Source: Cryptomeria japonica
Taxonomy: Eukaryota; Streptophyta; Pinopsida; Cupressales; Cupressaceae
Assembly: GCF_030272615.1 (NCBI RefSeq)
Contig: NC_081408.1
Span: 303,959,450 to 304,023,449 of the forward strand
Direction of reading: 5' to 3'
DNA length: 64,000 nucleotides
Made by a program: the position numbers and the translations under genes. Positions 47,434-59,400 of the stretch are shown here, one piece after another (the stretch's first letter is position 1; each line of letters opens with the position of its first letter). A model generated the notes under the pieces. That model searched no databases. It was not told the DNA's origin and saw only the letters and a list, made by a program, of their open reading frames with translations.

Positions 47434-48660
47434 ATGGAAGGCTATAAACAATTTAGGAGGATTGTGTATCTGCAAGAAGAACTGGATCATGCTAATCAAG
47501 TGATTGCAGACATGCAAAGGCAAATGCAAAAATCTCTGAAAGTGAGAAGAAGATTATCTGATGATTTGCAGGACTCTTAAGAGTTAGTGGAACAAATTGA
47601 GACATCATCTAAGAATAGTATATCTGAAGAAACTGAAGAAATGATTGGAGTATTGAAAGAAAAGGACAAAGGACTGGCTGATCAACTGAAAGCAATGAAA
47701 AGAGAACATGAACATTTCAGCACATAGATGACTGAAAATATTGATGCATTGAGGACAACCAAGGATAAAGTAAGAGATCTAGAAAGAGAGAAACAACAAC
47801 TTGAAGTCTTAGTATCTAATAAGAATGATGAAATCACAAGGTTGACTAGAATTCAACAAAATCTATAAGATCAACTAGGTTATGCACATCATGAAGCAAT
47901 TCTGAAAAATGATGAGAATCAAGCATTGAAACTTGAATTATCAAGGTTGACCGATGAACTTGAATCAGAGAAGAAATCCAAAGAAACACTAAAGAAGAGT
48001 TATGAAGCATCAAAGATGTTGGATGAGCAACTGAATACAAGAAGACCCAACAAGGATGCAGGACTCAAGGTCACACTGCCAACATGTGCCAAATCAGAAA
48101 AAGGTAAGCAACCAAAAGTCACTAAGTCCAATGGTTATTGTTACAATTGCAATAAATATGGTCACGGATCTAATCAATGTAGGACAAAGTCTATTAACAA
48201 TTATCAAAAGGCAAAATTCAAAGGGTTTTGTAAAAACTACAATAGATATGGACATAGTACCGAGAAGTATTGGTTTAAGAAAAAGAACTATATGTGCTAT
48301 GCACAACGTGCAAATGCTAGAGGTTGCCAAACTCACACAAATCCTTACCGACAATACTCTGCAATACCATGGGATTACAGTACAAGGATATGGTGTGAAT
48401 GTTGTGGAAGATATGGACATATATGTGCCAACTGCTTTATAAGGTTTGGATTGAACAACCGAAGATCACCGAGAAATCCTGGTATGGCATGTTTTCATTG
48501 TCACAAAGTTGGACATTTAGCTGGAGATTGTAGACATCAACCTAGAAAAGACACTGAAGAAATAAAAGACAAATTAAAGATGATTTTGAAAAAGAAGGAA
48601 ATTGTGTCAAATAAAGTAAGCACCTTACCTACCGAGTTAGGTGCACCTATTCCAAATTAA
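47434..48660 (+). pseudogene. E copy 1 ORF1: gag-like zinc-knuckle protein (decayed)
   Basis: The ATG at 47434 follows directly on an in-frame TGA. The first 200 codons are strongly helical with E, K, Q and L. In-frame stops are TAA at 47578, TAG at 47725 and TAA at 47866; copy 2 is open at each. A deletion of 127 bases relative to copy 2 (54757-54883 there) removes the first knuckle, and a one-base gain soon after restores the frame. Of the remaining knuckles, CYNCNKYGHGSNQC, CECCGRYGHICANC and CFHCHKVGHLAGDC are canonical and CKNYNRYGHSTEKY is degenerate. The C-terminal end (GAPIPN) appears complete. Confidence 0.85.
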
Positions 48661-49186
48661 TCGGTAAAGGTATGAAGGGACTACATTATCTCAAGGTTAA
48701 ATCTTAACAGTTCCTATTTTATTATGTATTTAATTCAAAATCTGCATAATTAAGATGTAATAGTAAAGTTTGAAATTATATCAAAGTCCTTTAAAGCACT
48801 ATACAGGAAAACTGTCAAGACGGTGAATGAAGGAAGTTTGGTTGCTCGGTTAAAGTGGAAAAAGGAAAGAAAGTTAAAGTGAATTGAGAGCATTTAATGT
48901 TTTTGACCTAACCCGCATGGAGCCTGATAAGGTATAATGTGTACTTAAAAGTATTTTCGCATCCATTTTCACTTACCAAGTTTTCAAGAGAGCAGAGCAA
49001 AGCGAATCCAAGGCGATCAAAACCTCCTACAAAGCATATTCAACGTATTTACACCAATCTCAACACATTGTTAAGCTAGTTTATTGATCTTATCTAGTTG
49101 CCATTATTTGCTAAGTATAAAGCATCTGTCATTTGAAAATCCTAAAACCCTAAGGATTCTTTGTTAGCTTTTATCTGAAATCTACA
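48661..49186 (+). promoter_or_regulatory. Spacer between ORF1 and ORF2, E copy 1
   Basis: This 526-bp noncoding spacer contains GGTATAATG near 48931 and a segment at 48940-48998 shared with element J (ACTTAAAAG, ATTTTC, CATTTTCACTTACCAAG, TTTTCAAG). It could supply a promoter or splice acceptor for ORF2. No experiment supports this; the conservation between diverged elements is the evidence. Confidence 0.45.
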
Positions 49187-52100
49187 ATGGCACCTAAGAT
49201 CCAAGATCCCATTGCTGTCAAGAATGTAGAGAAGCCCTCACTAAAATACTCTTTGACTCCAAAAGTTGCATCTGAACCAGATGACAAAACCGCCTTTTCA
49301 CTCATCCCAGATAGAGTGTTGTTAGTCTAAGATGTGAGATTCTTCACCAAATGTCGTGTTGAAGAACTCGGTCATGTTGAAATTAAAGATACCTATGATG
49401 AACTGTGCACAGATGGTAAATTGAATAGCAAGTATGAACACATCAAGATCAAGGGATTAACTGAAGCCCTAACCTATCCCTGTGTGTTCAAACCCCAGTG
49501 GGTTAAGTTTTTTATGAGTAGAGTTCATGATGATTTCATGTGGCTAGAAGAACAACCATTTAAGATTACCAAGGAGATCATTTATCTAATTACCGGTTAC
49601 CCCATTTATGATCATGCCCGAGCTCAAAAGATGATATCACAGAAGGAATTGATTAGTTTGACCGGAGTGGAATCAGATTGTAGAGGATTGAAACTGAATA
49701 ATGTCACCAATGAAGAACTAAAATTTTCCATACGAGTAATGGGTTACTGTTTCTTCCAATCAGCAAGGGAAAACAGTGTACCCTGTGTAGCAGTAGACTT
49801 GGCATACAAAATTGTGAAAAAGAGAACGAAAATTGATCTATGTCAGGTGTTGCTAAAGAACCTGTTTGAGAATCTAAACAGCATCAGGAAGCCGAAGAAA
49901 AACAACTCGGCTAATACACTAAAGTTTGGATCATTACTAGTATGCATGTTTTTCTATTTTGAAACATTCTTTCCATCAGTCGGTAAAGTTGTTTGGGAAC
50001 TACACTGACCAATCACCCATCAGATAAATGACTTCATCAAGAAGTTAGGTGATAATTTCAATGATATTATGGATGACTACTTTAGCAAATTTCAAGAGAA
50101 AATGCATAACAGATACCGGATTCCAACCCAACTAGTCGAGAAATACAAAAATGATATATGTTTTGAAGTTGACACTGATTACTGTTATGTGAATGTTGTG
50201 GAACCGAGAACTTAATCTTTGTTACCTATGGGATACGAGAATGATTTTGACATCACACAACAGCAAATTGATGCATTTCTAACATTACCGAGGCATGCTA
50301 CTAAGCTAAGGTATGGAACCTATGAGGAAGTAAAGGAAAAGGTAAAGATGAGCAGTGTAGCACCCAAACCTACAAGAAAGGCAACAAAAATGACAAAGGC
50401 ATTGTCAGAGAAATTTGGAGAAGACTCTTCCTCTACACCTATTAAAGGCACCATTACCATTACCAAAGAGGAATCTGAAGCCCAAGAGGCAGCAATAACA
50501 CTAAGCACTGAATTGCCTAAGGGTAAAGTATTGAAGAGAAAGAAACAAGGCACATCAAAGGCCTCATAGACTCCACCTCCAAAGAGACCTAACACAAGAG
50601 CATCTGCAGCCTCACCGAGTCAGAAAAACAAAAGTCTTATTGCTCCCAAGGTAACAAAGACCTAAAAGAAATCTACTTGGAGACTCATTTTGGCAAAAGA
50701 GTCTAGTGATACCGAATCAGAGGATGCAAGCAAATTTTAGATTGCCAAAAGCAAGAAGGTAAATGTACATAGTGTTGAAAACTTCTGTGCTAATCTGAAA
50801 GAATATGGAGGATTTAGTTGATTCAGATATGTAAAGTATGAAACCAAAAATAATGATGAGAAGAGAAAAATTGAAGAAGTTGTCATCTACACACTTCTAA
50901 AATTCCAATTAGCTCCATTGGAAATAGCAAATTCACTTCCAAATGAACTTTACTTGCATATTGATAATAGGTGGAAGTATGCAATGGACTCGGAGAAACA
51001 GATTAGAGAGAGAAGTCTGGTTCATCTATTTCCTGACATGTCAGTAGCTAAAATTAAAGAACATCTGACAACCTACAACTCAAAGTTTCTTGTCAAACAG
51101 AGAGCCTTAAAACTGATGAATGGGTTGTACATTGAAGTTGAAAATGAGAAAAAAGCAAAGTGGCAGGAAATGTTTAAAATCAAGGATGCCGGTGAGCAAG
51201 CTACAGTTGAAATTATTGATGTCACCGAGCAAGATCCTGATGTTACCAAGCAAGACCCTATTGACACCATACAAATAGATGAAGATGTGATGGATATAAA
51301 GGCACCGAAACAAGAAATGATAGAAGGCAATGCATATGCAAAACTTGTATCTAGTGAATCAGTCCTGGAACAAGTTCAGCCTTATCCACTGGTCAAGGAA
51401 CCTGTCTCAACCAAAACCTCTCATGACATGGATCAAGGCGCTGAAGGTCTCAAGTCTAAAACAGGAGAAGGTACTATTGAAGAACAGATATCTCAAGCAC
51501 CTTCTAGCACTGAGAATGTTGCAACTGAGACACCAAGTACCGAGACACCGAAGGACACTATAGACGCTAAAGAAACTAATCAAAATGTTGCCTCTACCGA
51601 GCAACCTACCGAGGGTCATCAAGACTCATAAGCCATTGTCTTAGTTCCATCGGTGAAAGGTAAAGAAAAGAAGATGAAAAAGCATAGTTTTAAAGTTGAT
51701 TTGTCAAAACCAATAGTGTTTCCCAATGTTGATATATCAAAATTAAAGGGGCAAGCACTCATTGATTTCGGTGAACTATGCAAAGCAAAGGCCAAACAAG
51801 AGAAGCAAATGGCGATTCAAAAGAAAAATAAAGTACTTCAGAAGGTGAAAGCACTCTTAATAGATATGCTACCTAAAGCTACAGTATCCACTGATGCAGC
51901 CATCCACATTTAACTGGATGAACTCCTAACAAAAATAGAGACATCTGGAGTAGATGCATCAGAGTATTTGAGAAAACTAAAAGACAAAGAGCTCACTACA
52001 AAAATGATAGAAGAGGTATAGAAAGCTATAGCTATTGGCAAAGTTAAACTTGTCAAATTTATTGCTGAGTTGACTCCTCAACTCAAGCACATTCTTTATT

Positions 52101-52548
52101 TATTTCAAAAACTCTACACATTTTCTTTATTCATTAATGACATTAAAATAAAATAGAGGAAATTGAGAAAGAGATCACCAATCTCTCAAATAAATTGACC
52201 ACAGAGCCAAATTCAGTTCAAAATTTTTATACCAAGCTACAACAGCTCATGGCTCAACAATTGGACTTAAGAAATGAAGAACACAAGATCAAGATGGATA
52301 TAATGACACTACAGACATTATTCCTTCCTCATCTTTCATCCATCCAAGAACAGATCAACCGAGCCACCTCCTTATCTACTACACAAGAGGAAAGCACTCT
52401 AGATGGCTTAATATCATTATTGGCTGATATTCAAGCACATAATTCTTTAATGGATAGTGTAAAGAATGCACTCTCTATCGCTCTCACCGAAGCCCGAACC
52501 AAGTAAAAATCCATTTTTGATCAATTACCACCCCTGAATGGTAATTAA
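49187..52548 (+). pseudogene. E copy 1 ORF2: large protein of unknown function (decayed)
   Basis: The start MAPKIQDP at 49187 is shared with copy 2. Residues about 50-330 form a globular, aromatic region with PFKITKEIIYLITGYPIYDH and FGSLLVCMFFYFETFFPSVG; the second matches ORF2 of J. A K-rich segment, an acidic T/E-rich linker (51200-51630) and a helical tail with LPHLSSIQEQI and STLDGLISLL follow. Three stops are shared with copy 2 (near 49328, 50567 and 50663), and about eight more are private. A one-base loss near 52146 in an A-run shifts the frame. Without these defects the frame would be about 1,121 codons. Confidence 0.8.
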
Positions 52549-52560
52549 GTTTTGATGTTT

Positions 52561-52920
52561 GTCAAAAGGGGGGACTAATACAGTATCGGGGGAGTGATAT
52601 AGTATTCAAAGTATCAAATAAAAGGAGTATAGTATACAGGGGGAGTATACTGAGCAGAGCAAGCAGAGTATCCAAGAGCAGTGAACATGAAAGTAAGCAA
52701 AGATCAAGAGCAGCACGCGGAACATTAATCACTGAGCATACAAAATCAAAGTTTTGTATAGTATATCGATAAGGGGAGTATATCTAGATATATTATATTA
52801 TTGATTATTGCACGTACTGTCAGTATAGTCAAATTTTGCAAGTATATAGATTTTTGAGTTATAACTTTGAAAGTAGTTTTTTTTTTGTGAAACAGCTCAA
52901 CTAATGTCAAAAGGGGAGAT
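52561..52920 (+). other. Polypurine tracts, E copy 1
   Basis: Tracts of the AAGGGGAG type occur at about 52565, 52588, 52638, 52771 and 52909. The last, with CAAAAGGGGAGA, abuts the middle LTR and is the likely plus-strand primer. The run-up resembles that in B, C and J. Confidence 0.8.
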
Positions 52921-54060
52921 TGTTACTACTTATCAAGTTGCCATTAGTTTCATGTCAAAGTTATACTATATAATCTAGTCGGTTACTACTACCAAAATAT
53001 TCAGTCACTATGCACAGTCTAGTCGGTTACAGAAGAAAGTAGTCTTAGAGCGTAGTTTACACCGAGCTATCTACCGAGTATCATTCCATGTCTACCGAGC
53101 AGCAAAGATGACACACTGAGTTGATATACACCGAGTTAAACATCTTACCAGATTCATTGAACCTGGACATACATATGAAAACATGTTACAAGATCAAGGA
53201 ACATCTAACCGTTATCACATTGGAAATTGCACTTAAAGATTGTGTATGATTTTGAGGTCATCTAACCAATGAAATATCTTGCATTGTTATTCATTTGATA
53301 AATCATATTTGTAAGATCAAAGCAATGAATGGATCACTGACATAAGAGATCTATTTATACAGCATGAGTTGAGAATTAACCAGGTGTGTGCACGAGTGTA
53401 AGGAGACTGTTATAGAGACACAGAGGTCATTGAGAAGGATTTCAAAGAACAGTTTAAGAACAAAGTAATCAGAATGGTTTATCGAGTTACTATATGGGTT
53501 ACTGAGGTATGCTGTAAGCAAGGTAATTATATTATGAGCACATAGAATCTGCTATAACATTCCAAATGTAAAGTTGTAGATATTTCTAATGATTTTATTG
53601 TAATATTTTGAAGTTGTAAGAGAAACCTTTAATAGGGTAAAAGACTCTAATCAAGTCTATAAATTGTAAAGCCTCTAACCAGGTGCAACATTTAGTTTAA
53701 GTGTTGTAAAATCCTTTAGCAAGGTAGATCTAAAAGATCTTATTACTCCTAACAAGGTAAGCTATCAGAAATAGCTAAACATGTAGCTCTAACCGAGCAC
53801 CCTTTATTATTGCAGTAGTGAAGTTGTGGGTGCCATCCCCACCGCAGTTTTTCTCTCTAACCAAGAGTTTATGCATAACCAAAATATATGTGTTATGGAG
53901 TGAATCATGTATGATTGTTATCTATTTGTTTTAGCTTTATATTATGTTACTGCACTATTCGGTTTATGCATAACAGTAAATTTATTGTTGAAGAAAAGTT
54001 TTGGAGTACTGATTCACCCCTCCCCTCTTAGTACATTAGCTTTCCATATTGGGCCTAACA
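52921..54060 (+). repeat. Middle LTR of E (1140 bp)
   Basis: It serves as 3' LTR of copy 1 and 5' LTR of copy 2. Purine tract and primer site flank it on the two sides with no target duplication, so it is a shared LTR. A model of unequal crossing over predicts that it is a mosaic of the two outer LTRs. Confidence 0.93.
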
Positions 54061-54062
54061 AT

Positions 54063-54075
54063 TGGTATCAGAGCA
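54063..54075 (+). other. Primer binding site, E copy 2
   Basis: TGGTATCAGAGCA lies two bases after the middle LTR, the standard initiator-Met type. Confidence 0.92.
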
Positions 54076-54122
54076 TCAATCTTGGAAAAGGGTTTAACTG
54101 CCTAAAGAGAAAGATCTTATGA

Positions 54123-55397
54123 ATGGAAGGCTATAAACAATTTAGGAGGACTGTGTATCTACAAGAAGAATTGGATCATGCTAATCAAGTGATTGCAGAC
54201 ATGCAAAGGCAAATGCAAAAATCTCTGAAAGTGAGAAGAAGATTATCTGATGATTTGTAGGACTCTCAAGAGTTAGTGGAGCAAATTGAGACATCATCTG
54301 AGAATAGTATATCTGAAGAAATTGAAGAAATGATTGGAGTATTGAAAGAAAAGAACAAAGCACTAGCTGATCAACTGAAAGCAATGAAAAGAGAACATGA
54401 ACATTTCAGCACACAGATGACTGAAAATATTGATGCATTGAGGACAATAGAGGATAAAGTAAGAGATCTAGAAAGAGAGAAACAACAACTTGAAGTCTTA
54501 GTATCTGATAAGAACGATGAAATCACAAGGTTGATTGGAATTCAACAAAATCTATCAGATCAACTAGGTTATGCACATCATGAAGCAATTCTGAAAAATG
54601 ATGAGAATCAAGCATTGAAACTTGAATTATCAAGGTTGACTGATGAACTTGAATCAAAGAAGAAATCCAAAGAAACACTAAAGAAGAGTTATGAAGCATC
54701 AAAGATGTTGGATGAGAAACTGAATACAAGAAGACCCAACAAAGATGCAGGACTCAGTTACAAAGGAAAAGACTCTATCGAGAAGGGAATTCATACTACC
54801 AAGAGAAGAGAATCATCAAAGCAAGATGGAAACAAGAATAACATCAAAAGAAAGAAGCCTATTTGCAACTACTGTGGAAATGAAGGTCACACTACCAACA
54901 TCTGCCAAATTAGAAAAGGTAAGCAACCGAATGTCACTAAGTCCAATGGTTATTGTTACAATTGCAATAAATATGGTCACGCATCTAATCAATGTAGGAC
55001 AAAGTCTGTTAACAATTATCAGAAGGCAAAATTCAAAGGGTTTTGTAAAAACTGCAATAGATATGGACATAGTACTAAGAAGTATTGGTTTAAGCAAAAG
55101 AACTATATGTGGTATGCACACCGAGCAAATGCTAGAGGTTACCAAACTCACACAAATCCTTACCAACAATACTTTGCAGTACCATGGGATTAAAGTACAA
55201 GGATATTGTGTGAATGTTGTGGAAGATATGGACATATAAGTGCCAACTACTTTATAAGGTTTGGTATGAACAACCGAAGATCATGGAGAAATCCTGGTAT
55301 GGCATGTTTTCATTATCACAAAGTTGGACATTTAGCTGGAGATTGCAGAGATCAACCTAGAAAAGACACTGAAGAAATAAAAGAAAAATTAAGATGA
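54123..55397 (+). pseudogene. E copy 2 ORF1: gag-like protein with five zinc knuckles (decayed)
   Basis: From the ATG at 54123 the frame is helical up to about residue 200. A TAG at 54258 replaces the CAG of copy 1. Five knuckle sites follow: CNYCGNEGHTTNIC (54864-54905), CYNCNKYGHASNQC (54954-54995), CKNCNRYGHSTKKY (55044-55085, last ligand lost), CECCGRYGHISANY (55209-55250, last ligand lost) and CFHYHKVGHLAGDC (55305-55346, second ligand lost). A TAA at about 55192 and a one-base loss near 55390 shorten the protein compared with copy 1. The longest open part is 54276-55193. Confidence 0.85.
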
Positions 55398-56026
55398 TTT
55401 CAAGAAAGAAGGAAATTGTGTCAAATGAAGGAAGCACTTTACCTACCGAGTTAGGTGCACCTATTTCAAATTAATCGGTAAAGGTATGAAGGGACTGCAT
55501 TATCTCAAGGCTAAATCTTAACAATTCCTATTTTATGATGTATTTAATTCAAAATCTGCATAATTAAGATGTAATAGTAAAGTTTGAAATTCTATCAAAG
55601 TCCTTTAAAGCACTATATAGGAAAACTATCAAGTCGGTGAATAAAGGAAACCTGTCTAGTCGGTGAATGAAGGAAGTTTGGTTACTTGGTTAAAGCGAAA
55701 AAAGGAAAGAAAGTTAAAGTGAATCGAGAACATTTAATGTTTTTGACCTAACCCGCACGGAGCTTGATAAGGTATAATGTGTACTTAAAAGCATTTTTGT
55801 GGCCATTTTGACTTAACAAGTTTTTGAGAGTGCAGAGCAAAGCGAATCCAAGGTGATCAAAACCTCCTACAAAGCAAATTCAAGATATTTACATCAATCT
55901 CAACGAATTGTTAAGTTGCTTTATCGATCTTATCTAGTTGCCATTATCTGCTAAGTATAAAATGTCTATCGTTTGAAACTCCTAGAACCCTAAGGATTCC
56001 TTGTTAGCTTTTATCTGAAATCTACA
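55398..56026 (+). promoter_or_regulatory. Spacer between ORF1 and ORF2, E copy 2
   Basis: It is equivalent to the spacer of copy 1, with an extra short duplication of GTCGGTGAATGAAGGAA-type sequence near 55632-55675. The segment shared with J lies at 55780-55836. Confidence 0.45.
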
Positions 56027-59000
56027 ATGGCACCTAAGATCCAAGATCCCATTGTTGTCAAGAATGTAGAGAAGCCCTCACTAAAATACTCTTTGAATCC
56101 CAAAGTTACATCTGAACCGGATGACAAAACCACCTTTTCAATCATCCCGGATAGAGTGTTGTTAGTCTAAGATGTGAGATTCTTCACCAAATGTCGTGTT
56201 GAAGAACTCGGTCATGTTGAAATTAAAGACACCTATGATGAACTGTGCACAGATGGTAAATTGAATAGCAAGTATGAACACATCAAGATTAAGCGATTAA
56301 TTGAAGCCCTAACCTATCCCTGTGTGTTCAAACCACAGTGGGTTAAGTTTGTTCTAAGTAGAGTTCACGATGATTTCATGTGGCTGGAAGAACAACCATT
56401 TAAGATTACCAAGGAGATCATTCATCTGATTACCGGTTACCCCATTTATGATCATGCCCAAGCTCAAAAGATGATATCACAGAAGGAATTGATTAGTTTG
56501 ACTGGAGTGGAATCAGATTGTAGAGGATTGAAACTAAATAATGTCACCGATGAAGAACTAAAATTTTCCATACGAATAATGGGTTACTGATTCTTCCAAT
56601 CAGCAAGGGAAAACAGTGTACCCTGTGTAGCAGTAGACTTGGCATACAAAATTGTGAAAAAGAGAATGAAAATTGATCTATGTGAGGTGTTGCTAAAGAA
56701 CCTGTTCAAAAATTTGAACAGCATTAGGAAGCCGAAGAAAAACAACTCGGCTAATACACGAAAGTTTGGATCATTACTTGTATGCATGTATTTCTATTTT
56801 GAAAAATTCTTTCTATCAGTCGGTAAACTTGTTTGGGAACTACACCGACCAATCACCCATCAGATAAATGACTTCATCAAGAAGTTAGGTGATAATTTCA
56901 ATGATATTATGGATGACTACTTTAGCAAATTTCAAGAGAAAATGCATAACAGATATCGGATTTCACCCCAACTAGTAGAGAAATACAAAAATGATATATG
57001 TTTTGAAGTTCACACTGATTACTGTTATGTGAATGTTGTGGAACTGAGAACTCAATCTTTGTCACCTATGGGATGCGAGATTGATTTTGACATCACACAA
57101 CAGAAAATTGATGCATTTCTCACATTACCAAGGCATGCTACTGAGCTAAGGTATGGAACCTATGAGGAAGTAAAGGAAAAGGTAAAGATGAGCATTGTAG
57201 TACCCAAACCTACAAGAAAGGCAACAAAAATGATAAAGGCATTGTTAGAGAAATTTGGAGAAGACTCTTCCTCTACACCTATTAAAGGCACCATTGCCAT
57301 TATCGAAGAGGAATCTAAAGCCCAAGAGGTAGCAATAACACTAAGCACTGAATTGCCTAAGGGTAAAGTATTGAAGAGAAAGAAACAAGGCACATCAAAG
57401 GCCTCATAGACTCCACCTCCAAAGAGACCTAACACAAGAGCATCTGCAGCCTCACTAAGTAAGAAAACAAAAAGTGTTACTGCTCCCAAGGTAACAAAGA
57501 CCTAAAAGAAATCTACTTGGAGACTCATTTTGGCAAAAGAGTCTAGTGATACCAAATCAGAGGATGCAAGCAAATTTCAGATTGTCAAAAGCAAGAAGGT
57601 AAATGTACATAGTGTTGAAAACTTATGTGCTAATCTGAAAGAATATGGAGGATTTGGTTCCTTAAGATATGTAAAGTATGAAACCAGAAATAATTATGAG
57701 AAGAGACAAATTCAAGAAGCTGTCATCTGCACACTTCTAAAATTCTGGTTAGCTCCATTGGAACTAGCAAAGTCACTTCCAAATGAACTTTACTTGCATA
57801 TTGATAATATGTGGAAGTATGCAATGGACTCGGAGAAAAAGATCAGAGAGAGAAGTCTGGTTCACCTATTTCCTGACATGTCAGTAGCTAAAATTAAAGA
57901 ACATCTGACAACCTACAACTCAAAGTTTCTTGTCGAACAGAGAGCCTTAAAACTGATGAATGGGTTGTACATTGAAGTTGAAAATGAGAAAAAAGCAAAG
58001 TGGCAGGAAATGTTTAAAATCAAGGATGCCGGTGAGCAAGCTACAGTTGAAATTATTGATGTCACCGAGCAAGATCCTAATGTTACCAAGCAAGACCCTA
58101 TTGACACCATACAAATAGATGAAGATGTGATGGATATAAAGGCACCGAAACAAGAAATGATAGAAGGCAATGCATATGCAAAACTTGTATCTAGTGAATT
58201 AGTCCTGGAACAAGTTTAGCCTTATCCATTGGTCAAGCAACCTGTCTCAACCAAAACCTCTCATGACATGGATCAAGGCACCAAAGGTCTCAAATCTACA
58301 ACAGGAGAAGGTACTATTGAAGAACAAATATCTCAAGCACCTTATAGCACTGAGAATGTTGCAACTGAGACACTGAGTACCGAGACACCGAAGGACACTA
58401 CAGAGGCTAAAGAAACTGATCAAAATATTGCCTCTACTGAGCAACCTACCGAGGGTTATCAAGCCTCACAAGCCATTGTCTTAGTTCTATCGGTGAAAGG
58501 TAAAGAAAAGAAGATGAAAAAGCATAGTTTTAAAGTTGATTTGTCAAAACCTATAGTGTTGCCCAATGTTGATATATCAAAATTAAAGGGGCAAGCACTC
58601 ATTGATTTTGGTGAACTATGCAAAGCAAAGGCCAAGCAAGAGAAACAAATGGTGATTGAAAAGAAAATAAAGTACTTCAAAAGGGGAAAGCACTCTTAAT
58701 AGATATGCTACCTGAAGCTATAGTATCCACTGATTCAGCCATCCACATTCAACTGGATGAACTCCTAACAAAAATAGAGACATCTGGAGTAGATGCATCA
58801 GAGTATTTGAGAAAACTAAAAGACAAAGAGCTCACTACAAAAATGATAGAAGAGGTACAGAAAGCTATAGCTATTGGCAAAGTTAAGCTTGTCAAATTTA
58901 TTGCTAAGTTGACTCCTCAACTCAAGCACATTCTTTATTTATTTCAGAAACTCTGCACATTTTCTTTATTCATTAAAGACATTAAAAATAAAATAGAGGA

Positions 59001-59388
59001 AATTGAGAAAAAGATCACCAATCTCTCAAATAAGTTGACCACAAAGCCAAATTCAGTTCAAAATTTTTATACCAAGCTACTACAGCTCATGGCTCAACAA
59101 TTGGACTTAAGAAATGAAGAACACAAGATCGGGAAGGATATAATGACACTACAGACATTATTCCTTCCTCATCTTTCATCCATCCAAGAACAGATCAACC
59201 GAGCCACCTCCTTATCTACTACACAAGAGGGGAGCACTCTAGATGGCTTAATATCATTATTGGTTGATATTCAAGCACATAATTCCTTAATGGACAATGT
59301 AAAGAATGCACTCTCTATCACTCTCACCGAAGCCTAGACCAAGTACAAATCCCTTTTTGATCAATTATCACCCCCAAATGGTAATTAA
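56027..59388 (+). pseudogene. E copy 2 ORF2: large protein of unknown function (decayed)
   Basis: The layout is as in copy 1. Private defects are TGA at about 56588 (TGT in copy 1), TAG at 58218 (CAG in copy 1), TAG at 59335 and a one-base loss in an A-run near 58668. The segment from 56639 to 57409 and that from 57530 to 58219 are open. The tail is helical and ends with LSPPNGN. The good preservation between lesions, with differences from copy 1 mostly single bases, shows that the two interiors are recent duplicates compared with J. Confidence 0.8.
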
Positions 59389-59400
59389 GTTTTGATGTTT

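Noticed and set aside
50320-50595. Antisense ORFs inside E ORF2 (also 51073-51330, 57160-57489, 57913-58170)
   Set aside because: They recur in both copies only because the copies are near duplicates; the sense strand gives the consistent protein.
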